The notes beneath the pieces were generated by a model. It ran no database searches, was not told where the DNA came from, and was given only the letters and a program-made list of their open reading frames with translations. Below are positions 1-10,185 of a DNA stretch of 64,000 nucleotides, one piece after another. The stretch comes from Chryseobacterium cheonjiense (GTDB lineage Bacteria; Bacteroidota; Bacteroidia; Flavobacteriales; Weeksellaceae): positions 1,362,502 through 1,426,501 of the forward strand of contig NZ_JABBGF010000001.1 of assembly GCF_012927265.1 (NCBI RefSeq). The letters run 5' to 3'. Position 1 is the first letter of the stretch, and each line of letters starts with the position of its first letter. The translations under genes and the position numbers were made by a program.

Positions 1-63
1 GATGCGAAGATCTATAAGAAAAACAATACTAAACTCATTAAATAAAAAGCTTCTCAATAAATT

Positions 64-1548
64 ATGTATTTACTAGGCTACGATATCGGCAGTTCTTCTG
101 TAAAAGTTTGTCTCATAGAGGCATCCAGCGGAAAAGTGATTGCTTCAGAATTTTCCCCGAAAAAGGAGATGAAAATCACTGCTGTGAATCCCGGATGGGC
201 AGAACAGAACCCTGTTGACTGGTGGACAAATTTGAAACTTGCACATGAAGCAGTGATGCATGAATCCGGAGTCCATGCTGAAGATATCAAAGGAATAGGG
301 ATCACCTGGCAGATGCACGGTCTTATTCTCGTAGACAAAGATCAGAATATATTGAGACCGTCGATTATCTGGTGCGACAGCCGCGCAGTACCCTATGGCG
401 AAAAAGCATTTAAAGAAATTGGCGAAGAAAAATGCCTTTCGCATCTGCTGAACTCACCGGGTAATTTTACCGCATCCAAATTGGCTTGGGTAAAAGAAAA
501 CGAACCGGAAATTTTTGAAAAAATTGATAAAATAATGCTTCCCGGAGATTATATCGCCATGAGACTTTCCGGACAAATAGGAATGACTATTGAAGGACTT
601 TCGGAAGGGATTTTTTGGGACTTTAAGAACAACTGTATTTCAGAAGACGTCATCGGCCATTACGGAATTCCGAAGAGTTTCTTCCCGGAAATTGTCCCTA
701 CTTTTGGAATCCAGGCTACGGTTTCCGCATCTGCCGCGCAGGAACTTGGCCTCAAAGAAGGAACACCGATTTCCTACAGAGCCGGAGATCAGCCGAACAA
801 CGCACTTTCACTGAACGTGTTTAATCCGGGAGAAATCGCTTCCACTGCCGGAACTTCAGGAGTTGTGTATGGAGTACTCGATCAATTGGAATATGATAAA
901 TTATCAAGAGTTAATACCTTTGCCCACGTTAATTACACGCCGGAGCAGATAAGATTAGGTGTATTGCTATGCATCAACGGAACCGGGATCCTCAATTCAT
1001 GGCTGAAGCATAATTTTGCAACTTCATTATCCTCATACGGAGATATGAATGAGCTGGCCTCACTTTCACCGATAGGTTCCAAAGGTCTTAGTATTGTGCC
1101 TTTCGGAAATGGTGCCGAAAGAGTATTGGAAAATAAAGAAACCAACTGTTCCATTCACGGAATTAATTTTAACATCCATACAAAAGGAGACATCCTGCGT
1201 GCGGCGCAGGAAGGAATTGTATTTTCCTACGAATACGGAATGAATATCATGAGAAATATAGGGATGGATATTCAGGTGATCCGTGCAGGAAATGCCAATA
1301 TGTTTTTAAGTTCAATATTTCGTCAGTCACTTTCCAGTGTCAGCAATGCGGTGATTGAACTTTATGATACCGACGGAGCTGTAGGAGCTGCAAGAGCGGC
1401 AGGAATGGGAATAGGATTTTATGCAGATTCCAAAGAAGCATTTTCATCACTCGAAAAAATAGCAGTGATAGAGCCTGAACACGAGAAACAGGAACAATAT
1501 CAAGAAGCCTATACACGATGGAAGCATCATCTTAAAGAAATAATCTAA
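64..1548 (+). CDS. xylB: Xylulokinase
   Basis: FGGY-family sugar kinase of 494 residues, the usual length. It phosphorylates D-xylulose to xylulose 5-phosphate in the cytoplasm, the second step of xylose entry into the pentose phosphate pathway. The N-terminal phosphate loop reads GYDIGSSSVK (from residue 5), a WQMHG substrate motif lies at about 82-86, and the catalytic base is probably D242 in RAGDQPNNAL. There is no signal peptide. It lies 98 bp before xylose isomerase, an unambiguous pairing that separates it from the ribulokinase encoded near 45 kb. The start ATG follows an A-rich leader. Only 63 bases precede it in the window, so its promoter may lie outside. Confidence 0.95.
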   Translation: MYLLGYDIGSSSVKVCLIEASSGKVIASEFSPKKEMKITAVNPGWAEQNPVDWWTNLKLAHEAVMHESGVHAEDIKGIGITWQMHGLILVDKDQNILRPSIIWCDSRAVPYGEKAFKEIGEEKCLSHLLNSPGNFTASKLAWVKENEPEIFEKIDKIMLPGDYIAMRLSGQIGMTIEGLSEGIFWDFKNNCISEDVIGHYGIPKSFFPEIVPTFGIQATVSASAAQELGLKEGTPISYRAGDQPNNALSLNVFNPGEIASTAGTSGVVYGVLDQLEYDKLSRVNTFAHVNYTPEQIRLGVLLCINGTGILNSWLKHNFATSLSSYGDMNELASLSPIGSKGLSIVPFGNGAERVLENKETNCSIHGINFNIHTKGDILRAAQEGIVFSYEYGMNIMRNIGMDIQVIRAGNANMFLSSIFRQSLSSVSNAVIELYDTDGAVGAARAAGMGIGFYADSKEAFSSLEKIAVIEPEHEKQEQYQEAYTRWKHHLKEII

Positions 1549-1646
1549 AACAAATCAACGGAAGATTTTCCATTGCTCTTACTGACCTTTTAAAGCCGGT
1601 GAGCAGGGAATCTCTACGCAAAAAAAATTAAAATAAATAAAAAAAT

Positions 1647-2975
1647 ATGAACACTTTAACTGGTACGAAAGAGTTTTTTACGGGGATCGACAAGATTAAA
1701 TTTGAAGGGAAAGAAAGCAGAAATCCAATGGCATTCCGCTACTATGATGCAGAAAAAGTAGTGATGGGAAAACCGATGAAAGACTGGACCCGTTTTGCAA
1801 TGGCGTGGTGGCATACCTTATGTGCAAACGGAAGCGATCCGTTCGGAGGAGCTACCATTCACCATCCATGGGATATTGGGAATGACGCCGTTACGAGAGC
1901 AATGCATAAGATGGATGCCGGCTTTGAATTCATGTCTAAAATGGGTTTCAGCTATTACTGTTTCCATGATATTGATCTGGTAGATCCGGCAGATAACTGG
2001 AAAGATTATGAGAAAAACCTTCAGGCTGTGGTTGAATATGCCAAGCAAAAGCAGGCAGAAACGGGAATTAAGCTTTTATGGGGAACAGCCAACGTTTTCA
2101 CCCACGAAAGATACATGAACGGAGCTTCTACCAACCCGAATTTCGATGTGGTAGCATGTGCAGGAACACAGGTGAAAAATTCTATCGATGCAACGATTGC
2201 TTTAGGTGGAGAAAATTATGTGTTCTGGGGAGGAAGAGAAGGTTATATGAGTCTTTTAAATACAGACATGAAGCGTGAAAAAGATCATTTGGCACGTTTT
2301 CTTTCAATGTCCAGAGACTATGCACGCCAACAGGGCTTTAAGGGAACTTTCCTTATCGAGCCAAAACCTATGGAACCTACAAAACATCAGTACGATTATG
2401 ATTCTGAAACCGTAATCGGATTCCTGAGACATTACGGACTTGATAAAGATTTTAAATTAAATATTGAAGTAAACCACGCAACCCTCGCAGGACACACCTT
2501 TGAGCACGAACTTCAGGTGGCTGTAGATGCAGGACTTTTAGGAAGTATAGATGCCAACAGAGGAGATTACCAGAATGGCTGGGATACAGACCAGTTTCCG
2601 GTAGATTATCTGGAAATGGTGCAGGCATGGCTTGTACTTCTTCCTGCAGGAGGATTAGGAACAGGAGGAGTAAACTTTGATGCAAAGATCAGGAGAAACT
2701 CTATTGATCCGGAAGACTTATTCATCTCTCACATTTCAGGAATGGATGTATTTGCAAAAGGCCTTCTGGCAGCAGCAGATATTCTTGAAAATTCAGACTA
2801 TAAAAAATTAAGAACAGACCGCTACGCTTCTTTTGACAACGGAAACGGAAAGGCTTTTGAAGAAGGAAACCTTAAACTGGAAGACCTTCAGAGAATAGCA
2901 CATGAAATCGGGGAACCTCAGCCAAAAAGCGGAAAACAGGAATTGTTTGAAGCTATTGTAAACATGTATATCTAA
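1647..2975 (+). CDS. xylA: Xylose isomerase
   Basis: Converts D-xylose to D-xylulose in the cytoplasm. The 442 residues fit the longer class II xylose isomerases, which carry the extra N-terminal stretch seen here. The active-site histidine is H107 in YYCFHDIDL. The metal-binding segments [15 protein letters not shown] and [18 protein letters not shown] and the DANRGD motif are all present. It follows xylB and precedes the SusC gene; a weak hairpin in the 93-bp gap may reduce read-through. Kinase before isomerase is a common order in Bacteroidota. Nothing looks broken. Confidence 0.97.
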   Translation: MNTLTGTKEFFTGIDKIKFEGKESRNPMAFRYYDAEKVVMGKPMKDWTRFAMAWWHTLCANGSDPFGGATIHHPWDIGNDAVTRAMHKMDAGFEFMSKMGFSYYCFHDIDLVDPADNWKDYEKNLQAVVEYAKQKQAETGIKLLWGTANVFTHERYMNGASTNPNFDVVACAGTQVKNSIDATIALGGENYVFWGGREGYMSLLNTDMKREKDHLARFLSMSRDYARQQGFKGTFLIEPKPMEPTKHQYDYDSETVIGFLRHYGLDKDFKLNIEVNHATLAGHTFEHELQVAVDAGLLGSIDANRGDYQNGWDTDQFPVDYLEMVQAWLVLLPAGGLGTGGVNFDAKIRRNSIDPEDLFISHISGMDVFAKGLLAAADILENSDYKKLRTDRYASFDNGNGKAFEEGNLKLEDLQRIAHEIGEPQPKSGKQELFEAIVNMYI

Positions 2976-2985
2976 TTAAAAAATA

Positions 2986-3040
2986 AAAAGGCTGCTAACA
3001 CTAAGGATTTCTCATACTATAATTATTAACAGCCTTTTAT
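2986..3040 (+). terminator. Weak hairpin between xylA and susC
   Basis: An AAAAAGGCTG arm pairs with CAGCCTTTT across a loop of about 30 bases, with one mismatch further in and a short T run. It may act as a weak terminator or as an mRNA processing site separating xylBA from the SusCD genes. The long loop makes this uncertain. Confidence 0.35.
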
Positions 3041-3068
3041 TCAACCCTAATATTTAAAAATAATAATT

Positions 3069-5945
3069 ATGAACCGATTTTATTTAGCTAAAACCAATAA
3101 GGCGGCCCTGTTTTTTGCCATGGCCTTATTACCTTCCGGCTTGGCGTATGCCCAGGTTAAAAAAGATACGGTAACAAAAGAGAAGAAGATCGATGAAGTT
3201 GTTGTTATTGGATACGGTACACAGAGGAAGGAAGCAGTTACAGGATCTGTAGCTACCGTAAAGGGAGATGTCCTCCGTGAGGTACCTTCAGCAAACATTA
3301 CACAGGCTTTACAGGGAAGAACTGCCGGAGTAGATATTTCCCAGACTTCATCAAAACCTGGAGCCACTATGCAGATCAGAATCCGGGGAGCAAGATCTTT
3401 AACAGGAACTAATGATCCTTTGATCGTTTTGGACGGTATTCCATTTGTGGGATCATTGGGTGATATTAGTTCTAATGACATTAAAAGTATAGATATCCTG
3501 AAAGACGCTTCTGCCACAGCCATTTATGGTTCCAGAGGGGCGAATGGGGTTATCCTGGTAACTACCAATAGAGGATCTAAAGGTCAAAAACCAAGATTCA
3601 GCTATAATTCATTTACAGGAGTTCAGACACTATTCTCAAGATATCCCATGATGGATGGTCCTCAATTGGCGAAACTTAGAGTTGATGCCGGAAATATCTA
3701 TGGATTAGGAACAGATGAAACGTTGGATACCAATACAGACTGGCAAAAATTGTATTATAAACCGGCTATGATTACGAGCCATGATGTGGGTGTTTCCGGT
3801 GGAACAGATGGAGGTAATTATAACGTAGGCTTATCTTATTTTAAGCAGGATGCGCTCATTCCAATTCAGAATTATGAAAGATTTTCATTAAGAATCGGTT
3901 TGGATCAGCAGGTTGGTAAAAGTTTTAAATTCGGATTTACAACAAATACCAATTATACGGTATCAGAAGGAAATGGGGTGTCAGGAGCGCCAACGTTAGG
4001 TTATTCCCCTTTAGCCAATCCTTATAATCCGGATGGAAGTTTTAAGAGAACAATGAGTACTGCCTCAAATATTGATCAATCTTGGATCTATGTAAGAAAA
4101 ACACTTGAAAATCTGGGTGATAAATATGTTGACGAAAGTAAAGGATTTTCTTCCTATAATAATTTATACGGAGAAGTAAACCTTCCTGTTACCGGGTTAA
4201 AATATAGATTAAATGTAGGACTGGATTATCTTACTTCCAATAGCGGAAACTATACAGGCGTAGGTGTATTTAATGTAAATGCAGCAGCACCTTCCAGCGC
4301 TGGAAAAGGAAATAACCAGACTTATCACTGGACTTTAGAGAATTTATTGACTTATGACAGAACTTTCGGTAAGCATAAAATTAATGCAGTTGCTCTATAT
4401 TCGGCAGAAGGGAATAGGTATATCAGCTCTTATATGAGTGCCAAGAATGTACCTGCAGACTTTTTCCAATATTATAATTTGGGGCAGTCGCCACAGGCTG
4501 ATATCTCTGTAAAACCTGAAGATCAGGTTTATCAGAAAAGAGGACTTTTGTCTTACATGGGTCGTGCCATGTATACGTATGACAATAAGTATATGATTAC
4601 GGCTACGCTCCGTGCAGATGGTGCATCTGTTTTGGCACCGGGTAACAAGTGGCATACCTATCCCGCAATATCTTTAGGCTGGAATCTTGCCAATGAATCT
4701 TTCATGCAGAATATTAAATTTCTTAACCAGTTTAAATTAAGATACGGATGGGGACAAACCTCCAACCAGGCGGTTGCTCCTTATACAACATTGGGGTCTT
4801 TGCAGGTAACTCCTTATAATTTTGGATCTTCAAATACAACAGGTGTTTATATTTTAACTGCGCCAAATACTGGTTTAGGATGGGAATATTCTAAAACCAA
4901 TAACTTTGGAGTTGATTTTGGCCTATTTAATAATAGAATTACAGGAACGGTAGAATATTACAGAACCAAAACTGAAAAAGTTTTAGCTGATACAAGACTT
5001 CCGATTTCAGGTGGTATTGATAGAGTAACTAATAACATAGGACAAATAGAAAATAAAGGCTGGGAAGTTTCACTTAACGGAAGTATCTTCAATAATCCTG
5101 ATGGTTTTAGCTGGGATGCAGGGATAAACTGGTATGCCAACAGAAATCAGATCTTAGCTTTATCTTCAGGAACTACACGTGACGAAATCAACAACTGGTT
5201 TGTAGGACACAATATTAACGCGATATACGATTATCAGAATATTGGTTTATGGCAGCAGGGCGATCCCTATCTCAATATATTGGAACCTGGTGGTAACGTA
5301 GGTATGATTAAAGTGCTTTACACCGGAGGTTATAATCCGGATGGTACTCCTGTAAGAGCAATCAATGCATCAGACAGACAGATTATTGATACGGCTCCGG
5401 ATTGGCAGGGTGGCTTTAATATGAGATTTTCATATAAAAACTTTGAACTGAGCACCGTAGGTGCATTCCAACATGGTGGGGTTTTAATTAGCTCTATTTA
5501 TGGTTCTTCAGGTTATCTTAATAGATTAACAGGAAGAGGTAATAACGTAGATGTGGATTATTGGACAGCAGATAATCCGAATGTAAGATATCCTAAGCCG
5601 GGAGGTATGATGAGTGGGGACAATCCAAAATATGGATCTACACTTGCTTATTTCGATGGGTCATATCTTAAACTGAGAACAATAACTTTGGGCTATAATG
5701 TAAGCAAAGAATTTTTGGATGATCTGAAGTTGAGTAGTTTTAGAATTTATGTCACTGTGACAAATCCTCTTGTTCTATTCTCGCCTTATCATAAAGAATC
5801 TGGTATGGATCCGGAACCGAATTCTTATGGTAACCAGAACCAGGCGGTAAATGGCAGCCTTCCTTATAACGGCCGTCAGCTGATTATAGGTGCGAATAAT
5901 CCGTCAACGCGTAATTATCTAATGGGAATCAATTTATCTTTTTAA
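3069..5945 (+). CDS. SusC-like TonB-dependent outer-membrane transporter
   Basis: A 958-residue outer-membrane barrel importing oligosaccharides, here presumably xylo-oligosaccharides, with the SusD protein encoded 11 bp downstream as its lid. A signal peptide (1 to about 29, ending AYAQ) is followed within about 15 residues by the TonB-box-like EVVVIGYG stretch. A plug domain then follows (ITQALQGRTAGV, IRGARSLTGTNDPLIVLDG, SATAIYGSRGANGVI), then the beta-barrel, ending in phenylalanine (NLSF). Many SusC proteins carry a carboxypeptidase-D-like domain of about 80 residues before the plug; this one appears to lack it. It is the only SusC in the window, so it probably serves the whole enzyme battery. 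Confidence 0.95.
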   Translation: MNRFYLAKTNKAALFFAMALLPSGLAYAQVKKDTVTKEKKIDEVVVIGYGTQRKEAVTGSVATVKGDVLREVPSANITQALQGRTAGVDISQTSSKPGATMQIRIRGARSLTGTNDPLIVLDGIPFVGSLGDISSNDIKSIDILKDASATAIYGSRGANGVILVTTNRGSKGQKPRFSYNSFTGVQTLFSRYPMMDGPQLAKLRVDAGNIYGLGTDETLDTNTDWQKLYYKPAMITSHDVGVSGGTDGGNYNVGLSYFKQDALIPIQNYERFSLRIGLDQQVGKSFKFGFTTNTNYTVSEGNGVSGAPTLGYSPLANPYNPDGSFKRTMSTASNIDQSWIYVRKTLENLGDKYVDESKGFSSYNNLYGEVNLPVTGLKYRLNVGLDYLTSNSGNYTGVGVFNVNAAAPSSAGKGNNQTYHWTLENLLTYDRTFGKHKINAVALYSAEGNRYISSYMSAKNVPADFFQYYNLGQSPQADISVKPEDQVYQKRGLLSYMGRAMYTYDNKYMITATLRADGASVLAPGNKWHTYPAISLGWNLANESFMQNIKFLNQFKLRYGWGQTSNQAVAPYTTLGSLQVTPYNFGSSNTTGVYILTAPNTGLGWEYSKTNNFGVDFGLFNNRITGTVEYYRTKTEKVLADTRLPISGGIDRVTNNIGQIENKGWEVSLNGSIFNNPDGFSWDAGINWYANRNQILALSSGTTRDEINNWFVGHNINAIYDYQNIGLWQQGDPYLNILEPGGNVGMIKVLYTGGYNPDGTPVRAINASDRQIIDTAPDWQGGFNMRFSYKNFELSTVGAFQHGGVLISSIYGSSGYLNRLTGRGNNVDVDYWTADNPNVRYPKPGGMMSGDNPKYGSTLAYFDGSYLKLRTITLGYNVSKEFLDDLKLSSFRIYVTVTNPLVLFSPYHKESGMDPEPNSYGNQNQAVNGSLPYNGRQLIIGANNPSTRNYLMGINLSF

Positions 5946-5956
5946 ATTACAAAATC

Positions 5957-7900
5957 ATGATCAAGTTTAATAAAAAAATAGTTATAGGAGCATTCTTCTT
6001 ATCGCTTTGCTTATCCAGCTGTAATGAAATTCTGGACGAGCAGCCAAGATCGAATTATACAGTTGATTATTTCAACACTCCGGATGGGGTAACAGCCGGT
6101 GTTACATCTTTATATAGAAGTTTACGTTTATTATATGGTAATGGCTACTTTATGAGCAACTGCCAGAATGGTACCGACGAATCTACCTGGGCACAAAGTG
6201 CGGATGGAAACTTCAAGGAACTTGACTTTTCGGGAAATGGTAACGTTACACCAGCCTCTTTTCCGCCTAGTATGATTTGGGGATCGGTTTTCCCTTATAT
6301 TAATACAGCCAATGGAATTGTTGAGAGAGGCCCCAAATTTGGAGTAGCAGAATCATTAATTTCAGAAGCAAGATTCTTCAGAGCTTTTGATTACTTCATG
6401 CTCGTTCAGACGTATGGAGGAGTACCTTTGGATTTAGGAGCCGGAGAACTTGCACTTAATGTTAATGCAGTAACAACTTCTAAAAGAAATACGGTTCCGG
6501 AAGTTTATACAAGAGCCATATTTCCTGATTTGAAAAGAGCTATAGACAATTTACCTGCTTCTCCTAGGGTAACCGGTGGAGTTACTAAAAATGTAGCAAG
6601 ATTGTTTTTGGCTAAAGCCTATCTTACGTATGGATGGTGGCTGCAGAATCCAAATGGCATCCCGACTTATCCGGAAACTCCGAGAACTGATCCGGATGGC
6701 CATAATGCACAATGGTATTTTCAGCAAGCTTATGATACTGCTATGACGGGCATCAGTACTCCTGGTCCATACTCTTTACAGCCTACATTTTATGATGTAA
6801 ATGTGGGGTCAAATGATAGAAATAGCGAATGTATGCTATATGCAGATCATACCCAGTCAAGTGTATTTTATAATGAATCAGATCCAGTTGGTTTCGGTTC
6901 AGGATGGGCTCCTGATAATTTTGCTGCATGGATGCAGACATGGAACTATACCAACCTGAAAAGCAGTAGTTCTGCAACAAGCTGGGCTGCCGTAAGTTCT
7001 GTGCAACGTGCAGCAACACAGTCGCTGGGACGTCCGTGGGTGCGTATGTGTCCTACAATAGGTGTTATTCAGAATACGTTTGCTAATAAAACAACTGACT
7101 CAAGATTTGACGGAACTTTTGTAACTACTTACAGAGGTAACTGGGATAAAGCAGGCGTTACTAATCCTGTTCTGTACAATGCCAATAGTTTACCGGTACA
7201 GCCAGGAGGCGCTATTCTGAGTTTCCTTAATGATGACTCTCAAACACCGACTTACCCTTCAGATGCAGGACAAAACGGTGTCGGAGCAGGAACATTACCG
7301 GGAAGAGCAGACTGGGTGATTGCACCGAACGGAATTAGCAGAATTGTTTATCCCGGACTGTGGAAAATAGGAACGTACCGTACGGATGATCCGAATGGTT
7401 TAGGATATCCGAATGCAGGTTTAACCCGTCCTTTCAACGTAGCGAAATTCTCTGAATTTTATTTCATTGCAGCGGAAGCAGCCGTAAAAGGAGCTTCGGG
7501 AGCCATGAGCGCAAGAGATCTTATTAACGTTATCCGTGCCAGAGCAGGAAAATGGAAGTTTAGTAATGCCCAAAATACTACCTATATTGCTGATAACAGT
7601 GCAGCAATGATTGCGGCAACTCCTTCAACAATTACCATAGATTACATCCTTGGAGAAAGATCCAGAGAATACTACGGAGAATTCTACAGATGGTATGATT
7701 TGGTTCGCACACAGAAATGGGGAGAATATGCGGCTACGTATAAAATCGGTGGAACTGCTTATGGCAACCACACCCCTCAAACGGTAACACGTAATATCCA
7801 GCCATTCCATTATCTAAGACCAATCCCTCAGGGACAGATTGATGCAATGAGCGGAGCGACTGCCGAAGAGAAAGCAAAATACCAGAATCCTGGGTATTAA
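5957..7900 (+). CDS. SusD-like surface glycan-binding lipoprotein
   Basis: A 647-residue SusD/RagB-family lipoprotein that forms a complex with the preceding SusC and captures glycan at the cell surface. The signal peptide ends in a lipobox with lipidated C22 (LSSC), followed by NEILDEQ, whose acidic residues fit a surface-export signal. The SusD fold is visible in the N-terminal helices (EARFFRAFDYFMLVQTYGGVPL, split here as EARFFRAFDYF and MLVQTYGGVPL) and in the C-terminal YILGERSREYYGEFYRWYDLVRT region. It is somewhat longer than the usual 500-600 residues, with an extended middle section rich in G, S and N. It follows susC by 11 bp, and a good terminator hairpin lies just after its stop. 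Confidence 0.95.
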   Translation: MIKFNKKIVIGAFFLSLCLSSCNEILDEQPRSNYTVDYFNTPDGVTAGVTSLYRSLRLLYGNGYFMSNCQNGTDESTWAQSADGNFKELDFSGNGNVTPASFPPSMIWGSVFPYINTANGIVERGPKFGVAESLISEARFFRAFDYFMLVQTYGGVPLDLGAGELALNVNAVTTSKRNTVPEVYTRAIFPDLKRAIDNLPASPRVTGGVTKNVARLFLAKAYLTYGWWLQNPNGIPTYPETPRTDPDGHNAQWYFQQAYDTAMTGISTPGPYSLQPTFYDVNVGSNDRNSECMLYADHTQSSVFYNESDPVGFGSGWAPDNFAAWMQTWNYTNLKSSSSATSWAAVSSVQRAATQSLGRPWVRMCPTIGVIQNTFANKTTDSRFDGTFVTTYRGNWDKAGVTNPVLYNANSLPVQPGGAILSFLNDDSQTPTYPSDAGQNGVGAGTLPGRADWVIAPNGISRIVYPGLWKIGTYRTDDPNGLGYPNAGLTRPFNVAKFSEFYFIAAEAAVKGASGAMSARDLINVIRARAGKWKFSNAQNTTYIADNSAAMIAATPSTITIDYILGERSREYYGEFYRWYDLVRTQKWGEYAATYKIGGTAYGNHTPQTVTRNIQPFHYLRPIPQGQIDAMSGATAEEKAKYQNPGY

Positions 7901-7929
7901 TTGATTTATTCTTACATTCATATTAACAG

Positions 7930-7967
7930 CAAAGTAGGTGTTTACCAAAAAACACCTGCTTTGTTTT
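7930..7967 (+). terminator. Rho-independent terminator after susD
   Basis: A 14-bp stem (CAAAGTAGGTGTTT against AAACACCTGCTTTG, with one T-G wobble) has a loop of about 6 bases and is followed by TTTT. It ends only about 20 bases before the mannonate dehydratase ATG, so it probably attenuates rather than fully separates the two genes. Confidence 0.75.
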
Positions 7968-7988
7968 AATAAAAAAACAGATATTACT

Positions 7989-9167
7989 ATGGAAAAAACA
8001 TGGCGTTGGTTTGGGAAGAACGATAAAATAAAGCTTAATACACTCCGTCAAATAGGAGTAGAAGGAATTGTTTCTGCACTGCACGATATTCCTAAGGGGG
8101 AAATCTGGAGTCTGGAGGCTGTTAATGATTACAAAAACTATATAGAAAGTCACGGTCTTCGCTGGTCTGTTGTAGAAAGTCTTCCCGTAAGCGAAGCAAT
8201 AAAATACGGAGGTGAAGACCGAGATTTTTTAATAGAAAATTATATTAAAAGTCTCGAGAATCTGGGTAAAGCAGGAGTAACAACAGTCTGTTACAATTTT
8301 ATGCCTGTGCTCGACTGGGCAAGGACAGATCTCTTTCACGAATGGGAAGATGGTTCTTCGTCATTATATTTTGATAAAGCTAAATTTGCTTATTTTGAAA
8401 TCCATATTCTGAAAAGACAGGGAGCAGAAAATGATTATACACCCGAAATTCTTCAAAAGGTAGAAAAACTTAAAAACTCGCTTACGCCAGAAGATGATAA
8501 TACTCTCATTGATTCGGTAATTGTAAAGACTCAGGGATTTGTTAATGGGAATATAAAGGAAGGAGACTTAAATCCTGTCGAAAAATTCAATAATTTGCTG
8601 TCTTTATACGACGGAATTGATAAAAACCAGCTTCGTCTGAATCTTAAATATTTCCTCGAAAAAATAATGCCGGTTTGTGAAAAATGGGATATCCAGATGT
8701 GTGTACATCCCGATGATCCGCCATTTGCACTGCTCGGTTTGCCAAGAATCGTAACCAATGAAGAAGATATCGATTGGTTGCTTAATACTGTAGACAATTC
8801 ACACAACGGGCTGACTTTTTGTGCAGGCTCTTTAAGTGCCAATCCTCAAAATGATGTTCCGGAGCTGGCCCGGAAATTTGCCCATCGTACAAAATTTGTT
8901 CATTTAAGAAGCACCAACGTTTTCGAGAACGGTGATTTTATTGAAGCGCATCATTTAGGCGGAAGAGGTAAATTAATTGACGTGATCAGTGTATTTGAAA
9001 AGGAAAATCCAGAATTGCCGATGCGAATCGATCACGGAAGACTATTGACCGAAGATATAGAGAAAGGATATAATCCTGGGTATTCTTTCCTGGGAAGAAT
9101 GCTGGCTCTCGGGCAAATTGAGGGTGTAATGGCAGCCGTTCAAAATGAAATGTCGAAGACAAAATAG
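7989..9167 (+). CDS. uxuA: D-mannonate dehydratase
   Basis: Dehydrates D-mannonate to 2-keto-3-deoxygluconate in the cytoplasm, using a divalent metal. The 392 residues match the UxuA family. The N-terminus METK-type start region reads MEKTWRWFGKNDKIKL, and family motifs include HPDDPP, FCAGSLSANPQNDVPE, FVHLRS and RIDHGR. The reading frame is open from 7938, but the ATG at 7989 is chosen because homology begins there and the upstream codons overlap the susD terminator. The next gene is an SDR that probably supplies mannonate, and a hexuronate-type transporter follows. Together they take the glucuronic acid released by the GH115 enzymes. Confidence 0.93.
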   Translation: MEKTWRWFGKNDKIKLNTLRQIGVEGIVSALHDIPKGEIWSLEAVNDYKNYIESHGLRWSVVESLPVSEAIKYGGEDRDFLIENYIKSLENLGKAGVTTVCYNFMPVLDWARTDLFHEWEDGSSSLYFDKAKFAYFEIHILKRQGAENDYTPEILQKVEKLKNSLTPEDDNTLIDSVIVKTQGFVNGNIKEGDLNPVEKFNNLLSLYDGIDKNQLRLNLKYFLEKIMPVCEKWDIQMCVHPDDPPFALLGLPRIVTNEEDIDWLLNTVDNSHNGLTFCAGSLSANPQNDVPELARKFAHRTKFVHLRSTNVFENGDFIEAHHLGGRGKLIDVISVFEKENPELPMRIDHGRLLTEDIEKGYNPGYSFLGRMLALGQIEGVMAAVQNEMSKTK

Positions 9168-9212
9168 GATCCGAAGGATCCAATAATAATAGCCGCAGGT
9201 GAAACCTGTGGA
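9167..9212 (+). repeat. Palindromic intergenic repeat, family A (copy 1)
   Basis: Two consecutive short hairpins: GGATCC-GAA-GGATCC, then CAGGT-GAA-ACCTG. The same two-hairpin layout (a GGGTTC-type hairpin, an AT spacer, then AGGT-gaa-ACCT) recurs near 14.0, 34.5, 48.1 and 63.9 kb. This copy overlaps the last base of the uxuA stop codon. Confidence 0.7.
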
Positions 9213-9227
9213 AATATATCAATCATC

Positions 9228-10043
9228 ATGAAAGATTTATTCAGCATAAAAGATAAGGTTGCCGTTGTTACAGGTGCTTCTGGTGTTTTGGGAGGAAGCC
9301 TTGCTAAAAGTTTCATAGATGCAGGTGCAAAAATAGTTGCATTGGGCAGAAACCAGGAAAAACTGGATGACCTCGTAAAAGAACTTACATTATCAGGAGG
9401 TGAAGCATTAGCCGTAGAAGCAAATGTATTGAACATCGAAAGCCTTGAAGCCGCTTCAGAAAAAATTAAAGAAAAATATGGCAGAATTGATATTCTGCTG
9501 AATATCGCAGGGGGAAATATTCCTTCCGCCACATTATCTCCTGAACAGTCATTCTTTGATATGAACATACAGGGATGGGATGAGGTTACCGATCTTAATA
9601 TCAACGGAACCGTTTATCCAAGCTATGTTTTCGGAAAGGCAATGGCAGAGCAGGGAAGCGGCAGTATCGTAAACATCTCATCAATGGCAGCTTATTCTGC
9701 GATTACAAGAGTGGCGGGATATTCCGCAGCCAAATCCGCAATTACCAACTTTACCCAATGGCTGGCTTCGGATGTAGCATTGAAATTCGGAGATAAAATT
9801 CGTGTCAATGCAGTAGCTCCCGGTTTTTTCATTGGTGATCAAAACCGCGCAATTCTTCTAAATCCTGATGGCTCTTTAACAGACAGAAGCAAAAAAGTAA
9901 TAGCCAAAACACCAATGCAAAGATTTGGTGAAGTGCAAGAGCTGAACGGAGCAGTACAGTTTCTCTGTTCCAATGCCGCGAGCTTTATTACAGGTGCATT
10001 ATTGCCTGTTGACGGTGGTTTCAGCGCCTTTAGCGGCGTTTAA
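9228..10043 (+). CDS. SDR-family oxidoreductase, probable fructuronate reductase / mannonate oxidoreductase
   Basis: A 271-residue short-chain dehydrogenase. The nucleotide-binding motif is TGASGVLGG (TGxxxGxG variant) near residue 16, NIAGG follows, and the catalytic Ser plus YSAAK complete the active site. Its position between uxuA and a hexuronate transporter suggests it interconverts D-fructuronate and D-mannonate, replacing the unrelated classical UxuB. The substrate is inferred from context only; SDR sequence alone does not fix it. It lies 60 bp after uxuA, separated by a palindromic repeat. No glucuronate isomerase is seen nearby, so the step before it must be encoded elsewhere. Confidence 0.8.
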   Translation: MKDLFSIKDKVAVVTGASGVLGGSLAKSFIDAGAKIVALGRNQEKLDDLVKELTLSGGEALAVEANVLNIESLEAASEKIKEKYGRIDILLNIAGGNIPSATLSPEQSFFDMNIQGWDEVTDLNINGTVYPSYVFGKAMAEQGSGSIVNISSMAAYSAITRVAGYSAAKSAITNFTQWLASDVALKFGDKIRVNAVAPGFFIGDQNRAILLNPDGSLTDRSKKVIAKTPMQRFGEVQELNGAVQFLCSNAASFITGALLPVDGGFSAFSGV

Positions 10044-10074
10044 TTGAAGTAAAATTTCTCTTCATATTTAGATA

Positions 10075-10108
10075 ACAGGATCTTGATGGCAATTAAGATC
10101 TTGTTTTT
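10075..10108 (+). terminator. Rho-independent terminator after the SDR gene
   Basis: The stem CAGGATCTT pairs with AAGATCTTG (one G-T wobble) around a loop of about 10 bases and is followed by TTTTT. It lies within the 142-bp gap before the MFS gene. A second small GGAC-GAAA-GTCC tetraloop hairpin follows at 10129-10140. Confidence 0.65.
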
Positions 10109-10185
10109 AAAGAATTATTTTGAATAATGGACGAAAGTCCGATTCATTGAAAATCCAGAACATAATAACAATTTAATAAAAACTA

